A DNA stretch of 60,874 nt from an uncultured Prevotellaceae bacterium (lineage in GTDB: Bacteria; Bacteroidota; Bacteroidia; Bacteroidales; UBA932). The notes beneath the pieces are model-generated. The model made no database searches. It saw only the letters and a program-made list of their open reading frames with translations, and was not told where the DNA came from. Shown here one piece after another: positions 7,979 through 16,508 of the stretch. The stretch lies in assembly GCA_900314395.1 (NCBI GenBank), contig OMVB01000063.1, positions 1 to 60,874 of the forward strand, given 5' to 3'. How positions within the stretch are numbered: the stretch's first letter is position 1; each line of letters starts with the position of its first letter. The position numbers and the translations under genes were made by a program.

Positions 7979-8918
7979 TGCGCTCCCAACCGTTCTTTAT
8001 GAACGTATCGATATAACGCTGCTTCTTCTCCGGATAAAGGTCTTCGAATGAAACCAGGATTCCGGAATCGTAGACATCGGCAAATTCATCATTTATCCCT
8101 GTTCCAAGATACTTCATGGACGGGGATAAATTCATATATGAGTTCACCAGTGGCGGGATGTTAAGGCCCATCGCACGAATCTCCGAATTCAGTATCCTGT
8201 AGCCTTCCTTGTATGTTTTTCCCCTGAAGAGGTGAAGATATTTCTGCGGATGCTCCGGCTTCACGGGGATAGCCACGCTGGCAAGCTTCTGGTGGTCCGG
8301 GAAGTACTTGCGCAGGAATACCAGAATCATGTCCAGGGCCTCCCGCGGATAATCCGGATAAATGGTCATCTTGCCAAAGAAGTACTTTACATCCGGGTAC
8401 AGCAGCGTAAGCGCGCCCAGCCCGTCAAAGAGGTTGTCCAGCGCATAGATGCTCTTGCTGCCAAGCCGCGTGCTCTGATAGTCTACTGACACAAACGAGC
8501 GCCCAAGTTCAATCGAATACGGAAGATAGTGCTTTAGGAACTTTTTTGAATAATTGAACATGTGGGCCGATGTTATTATGGGCTGGCCCTCGATGTTGAA
8601 AACGGCATTGGAGCAAGGTACATAGCGGTATCCGCCTATAATCTGCTCTTCTTCCGGGCTCCACAGGACAAGCTGCCTGTAGCCGTAAACGGGGTCATAA
8701 TCGAACCTGTCCAGATCCAGTTCCTCCCCTGTTCCGCCGCCGCCTGCGCGGAAGGCTATCTCCCTCAGGCGCCCAACCTCACGGAGCACATTGGGAGCCT
8801 GTTCCCAGGTAACGACATAAATCTCGTTACCCGCACGGTTTGTCTGCCGCAGCAAAAGCTCCGGCTTCAGCTCGGCCTTAAGCAAGGCCCTCTCTACAGG
8901 TTCAATTATACTTTTCAT
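7950..8918 (-). CDS. glsB: GNAT-type N-acyltransferase, GlsB-like (glycine lipid synthesis)
   Basis: A 322-residue cytoplasmic or membrane-associated acyltransferase of the hemolysin/OlsB-like GNAT family. It resembles Bacteroides GlsB, which N-acylates glycine with a 3-hydroxy fatty acid. The visible core includes GGYRYVPC followed by a stretch ending SIELGRSFV. The ATG at 8918 was chosen because family members begin with a similar IIEPV sequence and it gives only a 17-base overlap with the upstream gene; an upstream ATG at 8975 would overlap by 74. It follows a GlsA-like O-acyltransferase, the same partner as in Bacteroides. It ends the long operon that includes fabF and fabZ, which supply acyl-ACP. 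Family assignment is strong; the lipid product is inferred. Confidence 0.8.
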   Translation of the reverse strand: MKSIIEPVERALLKAELKPELLLRQTNRAGNEIYVVTWEQAPNVLREVGRLREIAFRAGGGGTGEELDLDRFDYDPVYGYRQLVLWSPEEEQIIGGYRYVPCSNAVFNIEGQPIITSAHMFNYSKKFLKHYLPYSIELGRSFVSVDYQSTRLGSKSIYALDNLFDGLGALTLLYPDVKYFFGKMTIYPDYPREALDMILVFLRKYFPDHQKLASVAIPVKPEHPQKYLHLFRGKTYKEGYRILNSEIRAMGLNIPPLVNSYMNLSPSMKYLGTGINDEFADVYDSGILVSFEDLYPEKKQRYIDTFIKNGWERIKQALKKKK

Positions 8919-9711
8919 TATAAACAAACTCCCTGACTTCCGCCGCCCACTCCAGCGGTGTTTTAGTGTTATCAAAATGTTCCGGCGGCAAAGGCTTGCC
9001 TATCACCAGCCGCAAAGTGCTTCCCTGTGCGCGGTAGAGCTCGTCCGGCAGAAGCACCATAGCCAGCGGGAACTTCATTCCCAGCAGCTTTCCAATCTTG
9101 TCCACACGGTAGAACCGTTTGGAATTCCGGCCAAAAAACCGGCACGGAACCACCTGGCGGTTATATTTCACGCTCTTGGTGATGAACGACTTTCCCCAGG
9201 CCACGTCCTGGATTTTCCCGTCAATCATCCGGGAACACTTCCCCGCCGGGAATGTGCCAATCTGCACCTCAGAGGCGAACGCCTGCTCCATTCCAAGAGC
9301 CAACTCGCGAGACTGTGCACCCACCTTGTTCACCGGGATGAAGAGTTTGGAAAGCCCCTTGATGTTCATCAGGAAGTCGTTCACCGGGAAGCGGCAATTC
9401 TCTCCGAAAAGTTCTCCCATCACCTTCACAAGGGCTATGGCATCGGCCCCTCCAAGGGGATGATTGCAGGCAAAAGTGTATCGCCCGGAAGGGTCAATAT
9501 TCTCCAATCCCTCTACTACAAGATTGATTTTCAAGTACTTGATGCACTCCTGCGCAAACTCCACGCCCTCGTATCCCTGGCCAATAAAGCCGTTCAGGAA
9601 GTCAATGTGGACAAGTTTTTTTATCCAGCGAACCAAGAACCCGGGAATCCTGGGGAACTTCTTCCTCAGGATTGCATCCAGGTCGATGATATATTCGCTT
9701 TTAAGCTCCAA
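8902..9711 (-). CDS. glsA: PlsC-like O-acyltransferase, GlsA-like
   Basis: A 269-residue lysophospholipid acyltransferase-family protein. The acyltransferase motif is NHPLGGAD at 83-90, with H84 and D90 as the catalytic pair in an HX5D arrangement. FPAGKCSR near 155 fits the second conserved block. In Bacteroides the neighbouring GlsA adds the second acyl chain to the N-acyl glycine made by GlsB, and here the two genes overlap by 17 bases. It starts directly after the 5'-nucleotidase half-gene with no gap. The alternative is a general lysophosphatidate acyltransferase, less likely given its partner. Confidence 0.8.
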   Translation of the reverse strand: MELKSEYIIDLDAILRKKFPRIPGFLVRWIKKLVHIDFLNGFIGQGYEGVEFAQECIKYLKINLVVEGLENIDPSGRYTFACNHPLGGADAIALVKVMGELFGENCRFPVNDFLMNIKGLSKLFIPVNKVGAQSRELALGMEQAFASEVQIGTFPAGKCSRMIDGKIQDVAWGKSFITKSVKYNRQVVPCRFFGRNSKRFYRVDKIGKLLGMKFPLAMVLLPDELYRAQGSTLRLVIGKPLPPEHFDNTKTPLEWAAEVREFVYNEKYN

Positions 9712-10536
9712 TTATTTAATCTCTATCTTGCCTACGTTAAGGCCCCAGCAACCGTCCTGGACAATGGGAATCTCCTTGCCGTCCAGGTTCTTGGCATACT
9801 CCATCTTCTCCAGGAAGGTGTGGGAGTGGCCGCCGATCACAAGGTCTATATTGCGGGTCGCCTGCACAAGGTCGATATCGTCAAAGTCGGAAATATCGTA
9901 TCCCAGGTGGGTAAGGGCAATCACAAGGTCGCATTTTTCCTCGTTCTTAAGATAATCGGCCCACTTTGTGGCAACCTCAACGTCGTCAAATTTGGGAAGA
10001 CGGTCCGATACGCTCCTGTCCACAACCTTGAGGATATTTGTAAGCATACCGAATACGCCGATCTTCTTTCCGCCCTTTTCCAGGATAACGTAAGGCTTTA
10101 CGTATTTGCCCATCTCGAAGGAGGAGAAATCGTAGTTTGCGCAAACTACAGGGCAGTTCAGCTTGGCCAGGCGGCGTGCAAGCTCCTCCGGGCCGTTGTC
10201 AAACTCATGGTTTCCAAGGGTGATGACATCGTAACGCATGTCGTTGATAACGTCAATCTCAAGGTCTCCGTGAAGCTGGGTGAAGTAAGAGGTTCCCTGG
10301 CTGAAGTCGCCTGCATGCACAAGGAGCACGTTCTCCTCGCCTGCTGCACTGCGAACGCTGTCTATATAAGCCGCCCTTTCGATGACGCCGCCGCGGAGCG
10401 AGTCGCTGCCGGCGCGGATAGGCTCAAAATGCGAATGGGTGTCGTTTACGTGCAGGATTACAAGACGGTTGGACCTTCCGGCCAGAAGCAGGAACGCTGC
10501 CAGAATAATTACTGCAAGTGCCAATACTTTTTTCAT
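9712..10536 (-). CDS. 5'-nucleotidase, N-terminal metallophosphatase half
   Basis: A 274-residue exported protein with an N-terminal hydrophobic signal or anchor (4-20). The calcineurin-like metallophosphatase motifs are all present: NDTHSHFE (31-38), GDFSQ (76-80), GNHEFDNG (108-115), THLG (209-212) and GGHSH (235-239). It stops where the substrate-binding domain of UshA-like 5'-nucleotidases would begin. That domain is encoded by the gene 12 bases upstream. The two products presumably act together in the periplasm, releasing nucleosides and phosphate. All metal-site residues appear intact, so it is not a decayed gene. Confidence 0.88.
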   Translation of the reverse strand: MKKVLALAVIILAAFLLLAGRSNRLVILHVNDTHSHFEPIRAGSDSLRGGVIERAAYIDSVRSAAGEENVLLVHAGDFSQGTSYFTQLHGDLEIDVINDMRYDVITLGNHEFDNGPEELARRLAKLNCPVVCANYDFSSFEMGKYVKPYVILEKGGKKIGVFGMLTNILKVVDRSVSDRLPKFDDVEVATKWADYLKNEEKCDLVIALTHLGYDISDFDDIDLVQATRNIDLVIGGHSHTFLEKMEYAKNLDGKEIPIVQDGCWGLNVGKIEIK

Positions 10537-10548
10537 ATTCCTGTCCTC

Positions 10549-11385
10549 CTAGTTTTCGTTGATGATTTGGATTCGGCCGTCGGTCTCATACTCTACCGGC
10601 TTGCCTTCTGCGGTGAGCTGCAGCACGTAAGGGAGCATTACGTCAATGATAAGGATATCGTCGTAAATCTCCAGGCGCTTTGCATTGCGGGCAACGAAGA
10701 TATCGTCACCTCCGTTAAGAAGGAAGGAAATGGTTGCAACGCCGTAGATGCGGTTGTCGTCGATGGGCTTGCCGTCAATCTCTGCGGAGACAAGTTTCTT
10801 GTCCTTGACCACGCAGCGGGCGCCGCCAACAACCTGCCAGCCGGTCTGCGCAAACTGCTCCAGCAGGGCCCTGACCTCCTTTCCGGCAAGCTCTACATAG
10901 CAAAGGCTGTTCTTGAAGGGGAACATTGAGACGATGTCGTCCTTGAGGATTTCTCCGCCGGGCATGTCCACGCGGATGCCTCCGAAGTTGGTGATACCAA
11001 CGTCCACCTTCTTCCCGGACTTGGCCTCTGCTGCACGCATAAGAGCGTCAATGAACCAGTCGCTCAGTGCGCTCTCCGGCTTCTCCTTGCGCATTTCGCG
11101 GGTGGAGTATCCGATCACGGACTTAAGTTCCGACATTGCCGGCTGTGTGCCGATGAGGTCTTTTGCAACAGAGTAAGTTGCAGTGCCCTTGGCGAATACT
11201 TTGCCGTTGGGGGCTGTGTAGATGGAATCTGTTATGGTTCCCATAGCCTGTGCCACATTGCTTGCATTGCTGGCTACGACTCCGGTTCGCTCAGTCTTCA
11301 TTGAGACGCGGCTCCAGGTCATGCTCTCCTTGCAGGATCCAAGCAGCACCGTCATAGGAAGAATCAATAGTATAAAGCGCTTCAT
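10549..11385 (-). CDS. 5'-nucleotidase C-terminal-domain lipoprotein
   Basis: A 278-residue lipoprotein (lipobox LLGSC, C18) consisting of the C-terminal substrate-binding domain of 5'-nucleotidases. The family motifs TNFGGIRVDMPGGEI (near 131) and FPFKNSLCYVELAGKEV (near 155) are clear, and the late FLLNGGDDI motif (near 223) completes the nucleotide base pocket. It lacks any metallophosphatase domain; that half is the next gene. The order, C-terminal half first, means this is not a simple stop-codon split of one gene. Probably a two-subunit periplasmic nucleotidase anchored to the membrane through this part. Confidence 0.87.
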   Translation of the reverse strand: MKRFILLILPMTVLLGSCKESMTWSRVSMKTERTGVVASNASNVAQAMGTITDSIYTAPNGKVFAKGTATYSVAKDLIGTQPAMSELKSVIGYSTREMRKEKPESALSDWFIDALMRAAEAKSGKKVDVGITNFGGIRVDMPGGEILKDDIVSMFPFKNSLCYVELAGKEVRALLEQFAQTGWQVVGGARCVVKDKKLVSAEIDGKPIDDNRIYGVATISFLLNGGDDIFVARNAKRLEIYDDILIIDVMLPYVLQLTAEGKPVEYETDGRIQIINEN

Positions 11386-11415
11386 ATATTTGATTATTAA
11401 TTGTTTACAAGCTGT

Positions 11416-12750
11416 TTACTTTTGCCTGAGCCAGTTCCACAGGTCCTTGAACGACGACTTTTTGCCGTACATGAGGATGCCTACCCTGTATATTTTTGCC
11501 GATGCCCATGCCAGTGCCACAACGGTCAAAAGCAGGATGAGAATGGACGTAACAAGCTCCCATGCGGGCACTCCGTATGGGATGCGGGCCAGCATCACGA
11601 TAGGCGATGTGAAAGGTATCATCGAACTCCAGAAAACAGTGGCGCTGTCCGGGTTCTTGAACGCGAAGAACACAATCATGTAGCCTATCATAAGGGGTAT
11701 GGTAAGCGGCATCTGGAGCTGCTGTGTGTCACTTTCGTTATCCACGGCAGAGCCGATGGCGGCGAACATGCTGGAATAGAGAAGGTAGCCGAGCACAAAG
11801 TAAACGATGAATGAAAGAATCATCGTACCCCATGGAATCTTGGCGATTGTGGATACAATCACAGCAGCGTCGCCACCCTGGGCGGTTACTGCAGCCATGT
11901 CGCCCGTACCGGCCATTTCCATCATCGCAGCGGCATCGGCCCCTCCGAAACCGCCGGAAACGGCGCTAAGCACAACGAAGATTCCCACGGTGAAGACAAT
12001 CCAGAGCAGGAACTGGGTGAGTGCCACAAGGGCCACACCTATGATTTTGCCGAACATAAGCTCCGTAGAGCGGGCGGAGGATATGAGCACCTCCACAACG
12101 CGGCTGGACTTTTCTTCAATCACGCTGGACATAACCATCGTTCCGAACATGGTTATGAACAGGAAGATAAAGATGCCCATCACCATGGAAATTGCCATGT
12201 AAACACCTGATTCAGAGACGCTTTCATTGCCGGATTCATCCAGCAGGAACTCTGTCATGGAAACGTTGCTGCGCACGTCGTCAATAATCTGGCGCAGGTT
12301 CTCTATATCCTTGTAAGTGCTTATCCTGTAGGCTTCTATGGCCTCGTTTACCTGATTGTTCACGATGCTGGAGAATTCCACGTTGAGCGGCTTGCGGGAA
12401 TAAGCCTGCAAACTTACGCTGTTCAGGGAATCCAGTTCGGAGATTACCAGGAGCACGTCCAGCTCCCTGGCTTCCAGGTTGCCCTTTATTTCCGCCTCCT
12501 GCTCATTGGAGTAATCCAGGTAGGTGTTTGCGCTGTTGTCCTTAAGGTAGGGCAGCACAATGCCGCCGGTGTGGTCTATAACGGCCACCTTCTGCGCACG
12601 TGTACCGATGCTGGACATCAGCTGAATCATGATGAAGAGGCCCAGGCCTATCACTATCGGGACGATAAGTGTTGTAAGAAGGAAGGATTTCTTCCTTACC
12701 TTTGTTGTGTATTCCCGTGAAATTACGGTACTGATTGTCTTGAAGTTCAT
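11416..12750 (-). CDS. ABC-2 type transporter permease (NatB-like)
   Basis: A 444-residue inner-membrane permease. A first membrane helix (about 23-48) is followed by a large extracytoplasmic domain (about 50-180), then a cluster of helices through 185-400, the typical ABC-2 membrane-3 layout. The N-terminal REYTTKVRKKSF is a typical start for this group. It begins directly after the ATPase stop, so the two form one exporter. Substrate is unknown; NatA/NatB relatives have been linked to sodium export, but sequence alone cannot assign that. Confidence 0.85.
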   Translation of the reverse strand: MNFKTISTVISREYTTKVRKKSFLLTTLIVPIVIGLGLFIMIQLMSSIGTRAQKVAVIDHTGGIVLPYLKDNSANTYLDYSNEQEAEIKGNLEARELDVLLVISELDSLNSVSLQAYSRKPLNVEFSSIVNNQVNEAIEAYRISTYKDIENLRQIIDDVRSNVSMTEFLLDESGNESVSESGVYMAISMVMGIFIFLFITMFGTMVMSSVIEEKSSRVVEVLISSARSTELMFGKIIGVALVALTQFLLWIVFTVGIFVVLSAVSGGFGGADAAAMMEMAGTGDMAAVTAQGGDAAVIVSTIAKIPWGTMILSFIVYFVLGYLLYSSMFAAIGSAVDNESDTQQLQMPLTIPLMIGYMIVFFAFKNPDSATVFWSSMIPFTSPIVMLARIPYGVPAWELVTSILILLLTVVALAWASAKIYRVGILMYGKKSSFKDLWNWLRQK

Positions 12751-13659
12751 TTACCGGCCCTCCCCTGTTACAAGTCTGATGAAAATATCGTTCATTCTGG
12801 GGATGAGCTCCCTGAACGAGCGTACTGCTACGCCAGTGCCAAGTATTGCGGCCAGGGCTTCGTTCGCCGTCTTGTCAAGACGGAGCATGGCGGTGTGCAC
12901 GCCGGCCTCTATAATATCGCTGTCCACCGTAAACACGCCCGGAACGCTCTCCAGGGCAGCATCGGCAGTGTAAACCAGTTCCACGCGGCTGTCTCCGTAA
13001 GAGCGGCGGATCTGGTCTGTTGCGCCTGTAACCACCAGTTTGGAGTTGTTCACCAGGGCGATGCTGTCGCAAAGCTCCTCTACGGATTCCATGTTGTGGG
13101 TGGAGAGGATGATGCTTGCGCCCTCGTCCTTGAGGCGGAGGATTTCCTGGCGGATGACCTCTGCGTTCACGGGGTCAAAACCGGAGAAAGGCTCGTCCAG
13201 TATCATCAGGGACGGTTTGTGAACCACAGTGGTGATGAACTGCACCTTCTGGGCCATGCCCTTTGAAAGCTCCTCTACCTTCTTGTTCCACCAGGACTCG
13301 ATGCCAAAGCGGACGAACCAGTCTTTGAGCGCGTCCATGGCGTCGCCGCGGCTCATTCCTTTAAGGCGGGCGAAATACATGGCCTGGTCCCCCACCTTCA
13401 TTTTGCGGTAAAGGCCGCGCTCCTCCGGCAGGTAGCCGATTCGCATTACGTCTTCCTGGGTGATAGGCTTGTCCTTGAAAAGAACCTGCCCGGAATTAGG
13501 TATGGTGATTCTGTTGATAATCCTGATAAGGGTGGTCTTTCCGGCGCCGTTAGGGCCCAGCAGACCGAATATCTTGCCATCCGGGATGTCCAGGCTCAGG
13601 TGGTCCAGAGCCACTTTTTCCCCGAAGCTTTTACAGATGTCGATAGTCTTAATTATCAT
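12751..13659 (-). CDS. ABC transporter ATP-binding protein (NatA-like)
   Basis: A 302-residue ATPase. Walker A is GPNGAGKT (35-42), the signature is LSKGMAQKVQ (131-140), and Walker B is LMILDEP (151-157), followed by a switch histidine in STHNMES. The 80-residue C-terminal extension is typical of ATPases paired with ABC-2 permeases. It overlaps the end of holA by four bases and abuts the permease gene. Confidence 0.92.
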   Translation of the reverse strand: MIIKTIDICKSFGEKVALDHLSLDIPDGKIFGLLGPNGAGKTTLIRIINRITIPNSGQVLFKDKPITQEDVMRIGYLPEERGLYRKMKVGDQAMYFARLKGMSRGDAMDALKDWFVRFGIESWWNKKVEELSKGMAQKVQFITTVVHKPSLMILDEPFSGFDPVNAEVIRQEILRLKDEGASIILSTHNMESVEELCDSIALVNNSKLVVTGATDQIRRSYGDSRVELVYTADAALESVPGVFTVDSDIIEAGVHTAMLRLDKTANEALAAILGTGVAVRSFRELIPRMNDIFIRLVTGEGR

Positions 13660-14699
13660 ACTGCCAATATTTTAGAAGTAAGTTCAAGGAGCAGTTCCTT
13701 GTCTTCCGTATCCTGTCCTGCGCCGCCTTTCCCCTTGTAGTCATATTCCTCTATCGCGGCAAGCACACGCATCAGCCGGGGCAGAGGGTAGTTGGCAACC
13801 GCCTGGTCGTATTCCCTTACAAAGAACGGATTGACTCCCAGGATTGCAGCCTTTTCCTGCTGCGACAGCTGTCCCTTGGCCATTCTGGCCTCCAGCGTCA
13901 GTATCCTGTAAAAGTGTCCGAATATTGCCGATGTTGCCATGGGGAGGGCGAACTTGGCCTCCGAACCAAGCCTTGCAGCTATGTACAGGGCACTTTGTGA
14001 GTTCCTGGCAGACAGGGCCTTTGTTAGCTCGAAGATATTGAACTGTCTTGAAATGCCGATGTTGTTTTCCACGTCCTCCGCGGTTACACGGGTTGTGCCC
14101 TCCGGGAGGTTTTTGAGCATTTTGTCCGTCTCAAGGGCGATTTTGCCAAGGTCCGTGCCGGCGGATTCCCCCAGCAGCTCCGCAGCATCAGGGTCGATGC
14201 CCAGGCCGCGGGACGCGTAATAATCTGATATCCATCGGCTTATCTCATAATCCCTGAGAGGCTGGGACTCCAGAACGGTTCCCACCTTGGAAACGGTCTT
14301 GTAAAGGGCCTTGCGCTTGTCGGCCTTGGCCCCGCGCATCAGGATGACAAGGACGGTGGAGTCCAGGGGCTCCTCACAGTAGGTAGCCAGGTCCTCAAGG
14401 CTTTTCATGCTCTGGGCCTCCTTAAGAACGACCAAACGCCGCTCGGCCATCATCGGATAGCACCTGGCTTCCGAGGCAACCGTACCGGCGTCAGTGTCAA
14501 GCCCGTAGAAAACAGTCTGGTTGAAGTCCCTTTCCTCCGGGGCCAGGGCCGCTTCCATTATGGCGTCACAGGCTTTGTCCGGGTAATAGGGTTCTTCTCC
14601 CATTAAAAGGTAGACGGGGCTGAAGTTTCCAGCCCCGACTTCCCTGATTATCTTGTCGCACAGGGCAGCGGTTTCTACATATGCAGGATTCCGTGCCAA
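13656..14699 (-). CDS. holA: DNA polymerase III delta subunit
   Basis: A 347-residue clamp-loader subunit that opens the beta clamp. The N-terminal pattern VYLLMGEEPYYPDKACDAIM and the following FYGLDTD and MMAERRLVVLKEAQ segments are typical of HolA. Internal motifs fit its AAA-like fold without a functional Walker A, as is normal for delta. It starts one base after the fabZ stop and overlaps the ABC ATPase by four bases, so it is embedded in the lipid operon although functionally unrelated. Confidence 0.9.
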   Translation of the reverse strand: MARNPAYVETAALCDKIIREVGAGNFSPVYLLMGEEPYYPDKACDAIMEAALAPEERDFNQTVFYGLDTDAGTVASEARCYPMMAERRLVVLKEAQSMKSLEDLATYCEEPLDSTVLVILMRGAKADKRKALYKTVSKVGTVLESQPLRDYEISRWISDYYASRGLGIDPDAAELLGESAGTDLGKIALETDKMLKNLPEGTTRVTAEDVENNIGISRQFNIFELTKALSARNSQSALYIAARLGSEAKFALPMATSAIFGHFYRILTLEARMAKGQLSQQEKAAILGVNPFFVREYDQAVANYPLPRLMRVLAAIEEYDYKGKGGAGQDTEDKELLLELTSKILAV

Positions 14700-15131
14700 T
14701 TACTTTTCGATGGGAACAAGGGCGAACGTAAGGTCTCCCTTGCAGCAAAGCTTGCCGTCTACCTCAAGCTTGGCACTGCAGAAGAACAGCTGTCCGCGGC
14801 GCTCGTTCAGTTTGCTGGTAACTTTGCAAACGTCTCCGGGTTTAACCACGTTCTTGAATTTCACGTTGTTAAGACCGGCGTAAAGTGTAATATGTCCGGG
14901 GATTTCATCCTTTACAAGTACGGCGCAGCTCTGTGCCATGATCTCGCACTGGATAACACCGGGAACTACCGGGTTGCCGGGGAAATGGCCGCGTGTAAAG
15001 AACTCGTCCTCCTTTATCTTGTACTCCGAATGGGCGTTGCCTTCTTCGTCGATAAAGGATTTTTCAATAAGCAGCATGGGCTCCCTGTGGGGAAGGAAAC
15101 CCTTTATGTCTTCTTTTGTAAGTTCGGTCAT
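14700..15131 (-). CDS. fabZ: 3-hydroxyacyl-ACP dehydratase
   Basis: A 143-residue hot-dog-fold enzyme that removes water from 3-hydroxyacyl-ACP in fatty acid elongation. The catalytic histidine lies in GHFPGNPVVPGVIQCEIMAQ (H49), with the conserved acid at E63. Length and the opening LPHREPMLLIE match FabZ. It follows fabF by 19 bases and precedes holA without a gap. The single-domain form differs from the LpxC-FabZ fusion found in many Bacteroidetes, so a second dehydratase may exist elsewhere. Confidence 0.92.
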   Translation of the reverse strand: MTELTKEDIKGFLPHREPMLLIEKSFIDEEGNAHSEYKIKEDEFFTRGHFPGNPVVPGVIQCEIMAQSCAVLVKDEIPGHITLYAGLNNVKFKNVVKPGDVCKVTSKLNERRGQLFFCSAKLEVDGKLCCKGDLTFALVPIEK

Positions 15132-15150
15132 AGTACTTTTATATTTTTCT

Positions 15151-16434
15151 TTAGTCTTTATACTGACGGAAGGCTACGCAGGCATTGTGGCCGCCGAAGC
15201 CCAGGGAATCGGAAATACCAATTGTGATGTCGCTCTTGAGGGCTACGTTAGGTGTGTAGTCAAGGTCGCACTCCGGATCCGGGCAGTCCAGGTTGATTGT
15301 AGGAGGAATGATTCCTTCCTTGAGAGCCAGGACGGTGGCGATAGCCTCTGCGGCACCTGCAGCGCCGAACATATGGCCTGTCATGGACTTGATGGAACTG
15401 ATGTGAGCCTTGTATGCAAAGTCACCAAGGGCGGCTTTGTATGCGATGGTCTCTGCAACGTCGTTAAGGTGTGTTCCTGTACCGTGGGCGTTGATGTAGA
15501 GGTTGTCCTTCTCTTTGTCGAAGCCGGCCTCTTCAAGGGCAAGCTTGATACACTTGGCCTGGGTCAGGCCGTCCGGGCGCGGTGCGGTTGCGTGATAAGC
15601 GTCGCAGGTGTTGCCGTAGCCTACCATTTCCCCGTAAATCTTGGCGCCGCGTGCCTTTGCATGCTCAAGTTCCTCAAGAATAAGGATACCTGCGCCGTCG
15701 CCCATTACGAAGCCCTGGCGGTTCTTGTTGAACGGGAGGGATGCGTATTTGGGGTCCTGAACCCTTGTGAGGGCCTTTGCGTTTGCAAAACCTACAATGC
15801 CAAGAGGAATGGTCGCATTCTCACAGCCGCCGGCGATAATGGCATCGGCGTAGCCGTTCTGGATTGCATGGAATGCTTCTCCAATGCAATGTGACGATGT
15901 TGCACAGGCTGTTACGATATCAAGGCAGGGGCCCTGGGCGTGATGCTTGATTGCGATGTGGCCCGCTGCGATGTTGGAAATCATCGTAGGGATGAAGAGA
16001 GGGGAAATCCACTGGCCTGAAGGGTCTTCAATCATCTTTGCGGTCTCGCGGTACTGAACCTCGAATCCGCCGATTCCTGAACCGACATATACGCCAAGAC
16101 GGAAAGGGTCGATGTTTGCATCCTCACCCTCTGCTACAAGACCGGAGTCCTGCATTGCCTGATAAGCGGCTGCCATACCGAACTGGGTAAACCTGTCCTG
16201 CTTGCGGATGAAGGGTTTGTCCATCCCGTACTCTTCAGGATTGAAGTCCTTAACCTTTCCGGCGATCTTCACAGGCAGGTTGTCCGTAGGGAAATTGTCG
16301 ATGAAATCAATACCGCAAACACCGTCTTTAAGATTCTTCCAGTATGTTTCCACGTCGTTTCCCACTGAGGAGATGACGCCCATACCGGTGATGACTACTC
16401 TTTTCTTGATGACTACTCTTTTCTTATTATCCAT
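15151..16434 (-). CDS. fabF: 3-oxoacyl-ACP synthase II
   Basis: A 427-residue condensing enzyme of fatty acid elongation. The catalytic triad is visible: Cys in TACATSSH (C177), His in NAHGTGT (H317) and His in MTGHMFGAAG (H354). The ATG at 16434 is preferred over an in-frame TTG at 16443. The N terminus contains an exact 18-base tandem duplication that repeats KKRVVI just before the conserved VITGMGV, absent from ordinary FabF proteins. It is the first gene of the fabF-to-glsB run and has its own promoter box and an upstream palindrome. Confidence 0.94.
   Translation of the reverse strand: MDNKKRVVIKKRVVITGMGVISSVGNDVETYWKNLKDGVCGIDFIDNFPTDNLPVKIAGKVKDFNPEEYGMDKPFIRKQDRFTQFGMAAAYQAMQDSGLVAEGEDANIDPFRLGVYVGSGIGGFEVQYRETAKMIEDPSGQWISPLFIPTMISNIAAGHIAIKHHAQGPCLDIVTACATSSHCIGEAFHAIQNGYADAIIAGGCENATIPLGIVGFANAKALTRVQDPKYASLPFNKNRQGFVMGDGAGILILEELEHAKARGAKIYGEMVGYGNTCDAYHATAPRPDGLTQAKCIKLALEEAGFDKEKDNLYINAHGTGTHLNDVAETIAYKAALGDFAYKAHISSIKSMTGHMFGAAGAAEAIATVLALKEGIIPPTINLDCPDPECDLDYTPNVALKSDITIGISDSLGFGGHNACVAFRQYKD
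16390..16425. repeat. 18-base tandem duplication at the fabF N terminus
   Basis: Two identical 18-base units, 16390-16407 and 16408-16425, duplicate the codons for KKRVVI in frame. A perfect, undiverged repeat suggests a recent slippage event. Confidence 0.9.
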
Positions 16435-16463
16435 TACTATCAATTATGTTTCTGATTAGACTG

Positions 16464-16471
16464 CAAATATA
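16464..16471 (-). promoter_or_regulatory. Promoter -7 box of fabF
   Basis: TATATTTG on the minus strand, 29 bases before the fabF ATG, in the fabH-fabF gap. No good TTTG is present at the usual spacing; a palindrome occupies that position. Confidence 0.6.
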
Positions 16472-16484
16472 CTAATTTTCTTTC

Positions 16485-16501
16485 AATTACCTATGGTAAT
16501 T
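16485..16501. promoter_or_regulatory. Palindrome upstream of the fabF promoter
   Basis: AATTACC-TAT-GGTAATT is a perfect seven-base inverted repeat with a three-base spacer. It lies 13 bases upstream of the fabF -7 box, across the -33 region, and just beyond the fabH stop. It may be an operator for a fatty-acid regulator or a short hairpin at the end of fabH. Confidence 0.45.
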
Positions 16502-16508
16502 AATTTCT

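Noticed and set aside
8977-10929. 650-codon open frame opposite glsA and the split nucleotidase genes
   Set aside because: It runs antisense to three well-supported genes, has no promoter and no recognisable domain. Codon bias of the real genes explains it.
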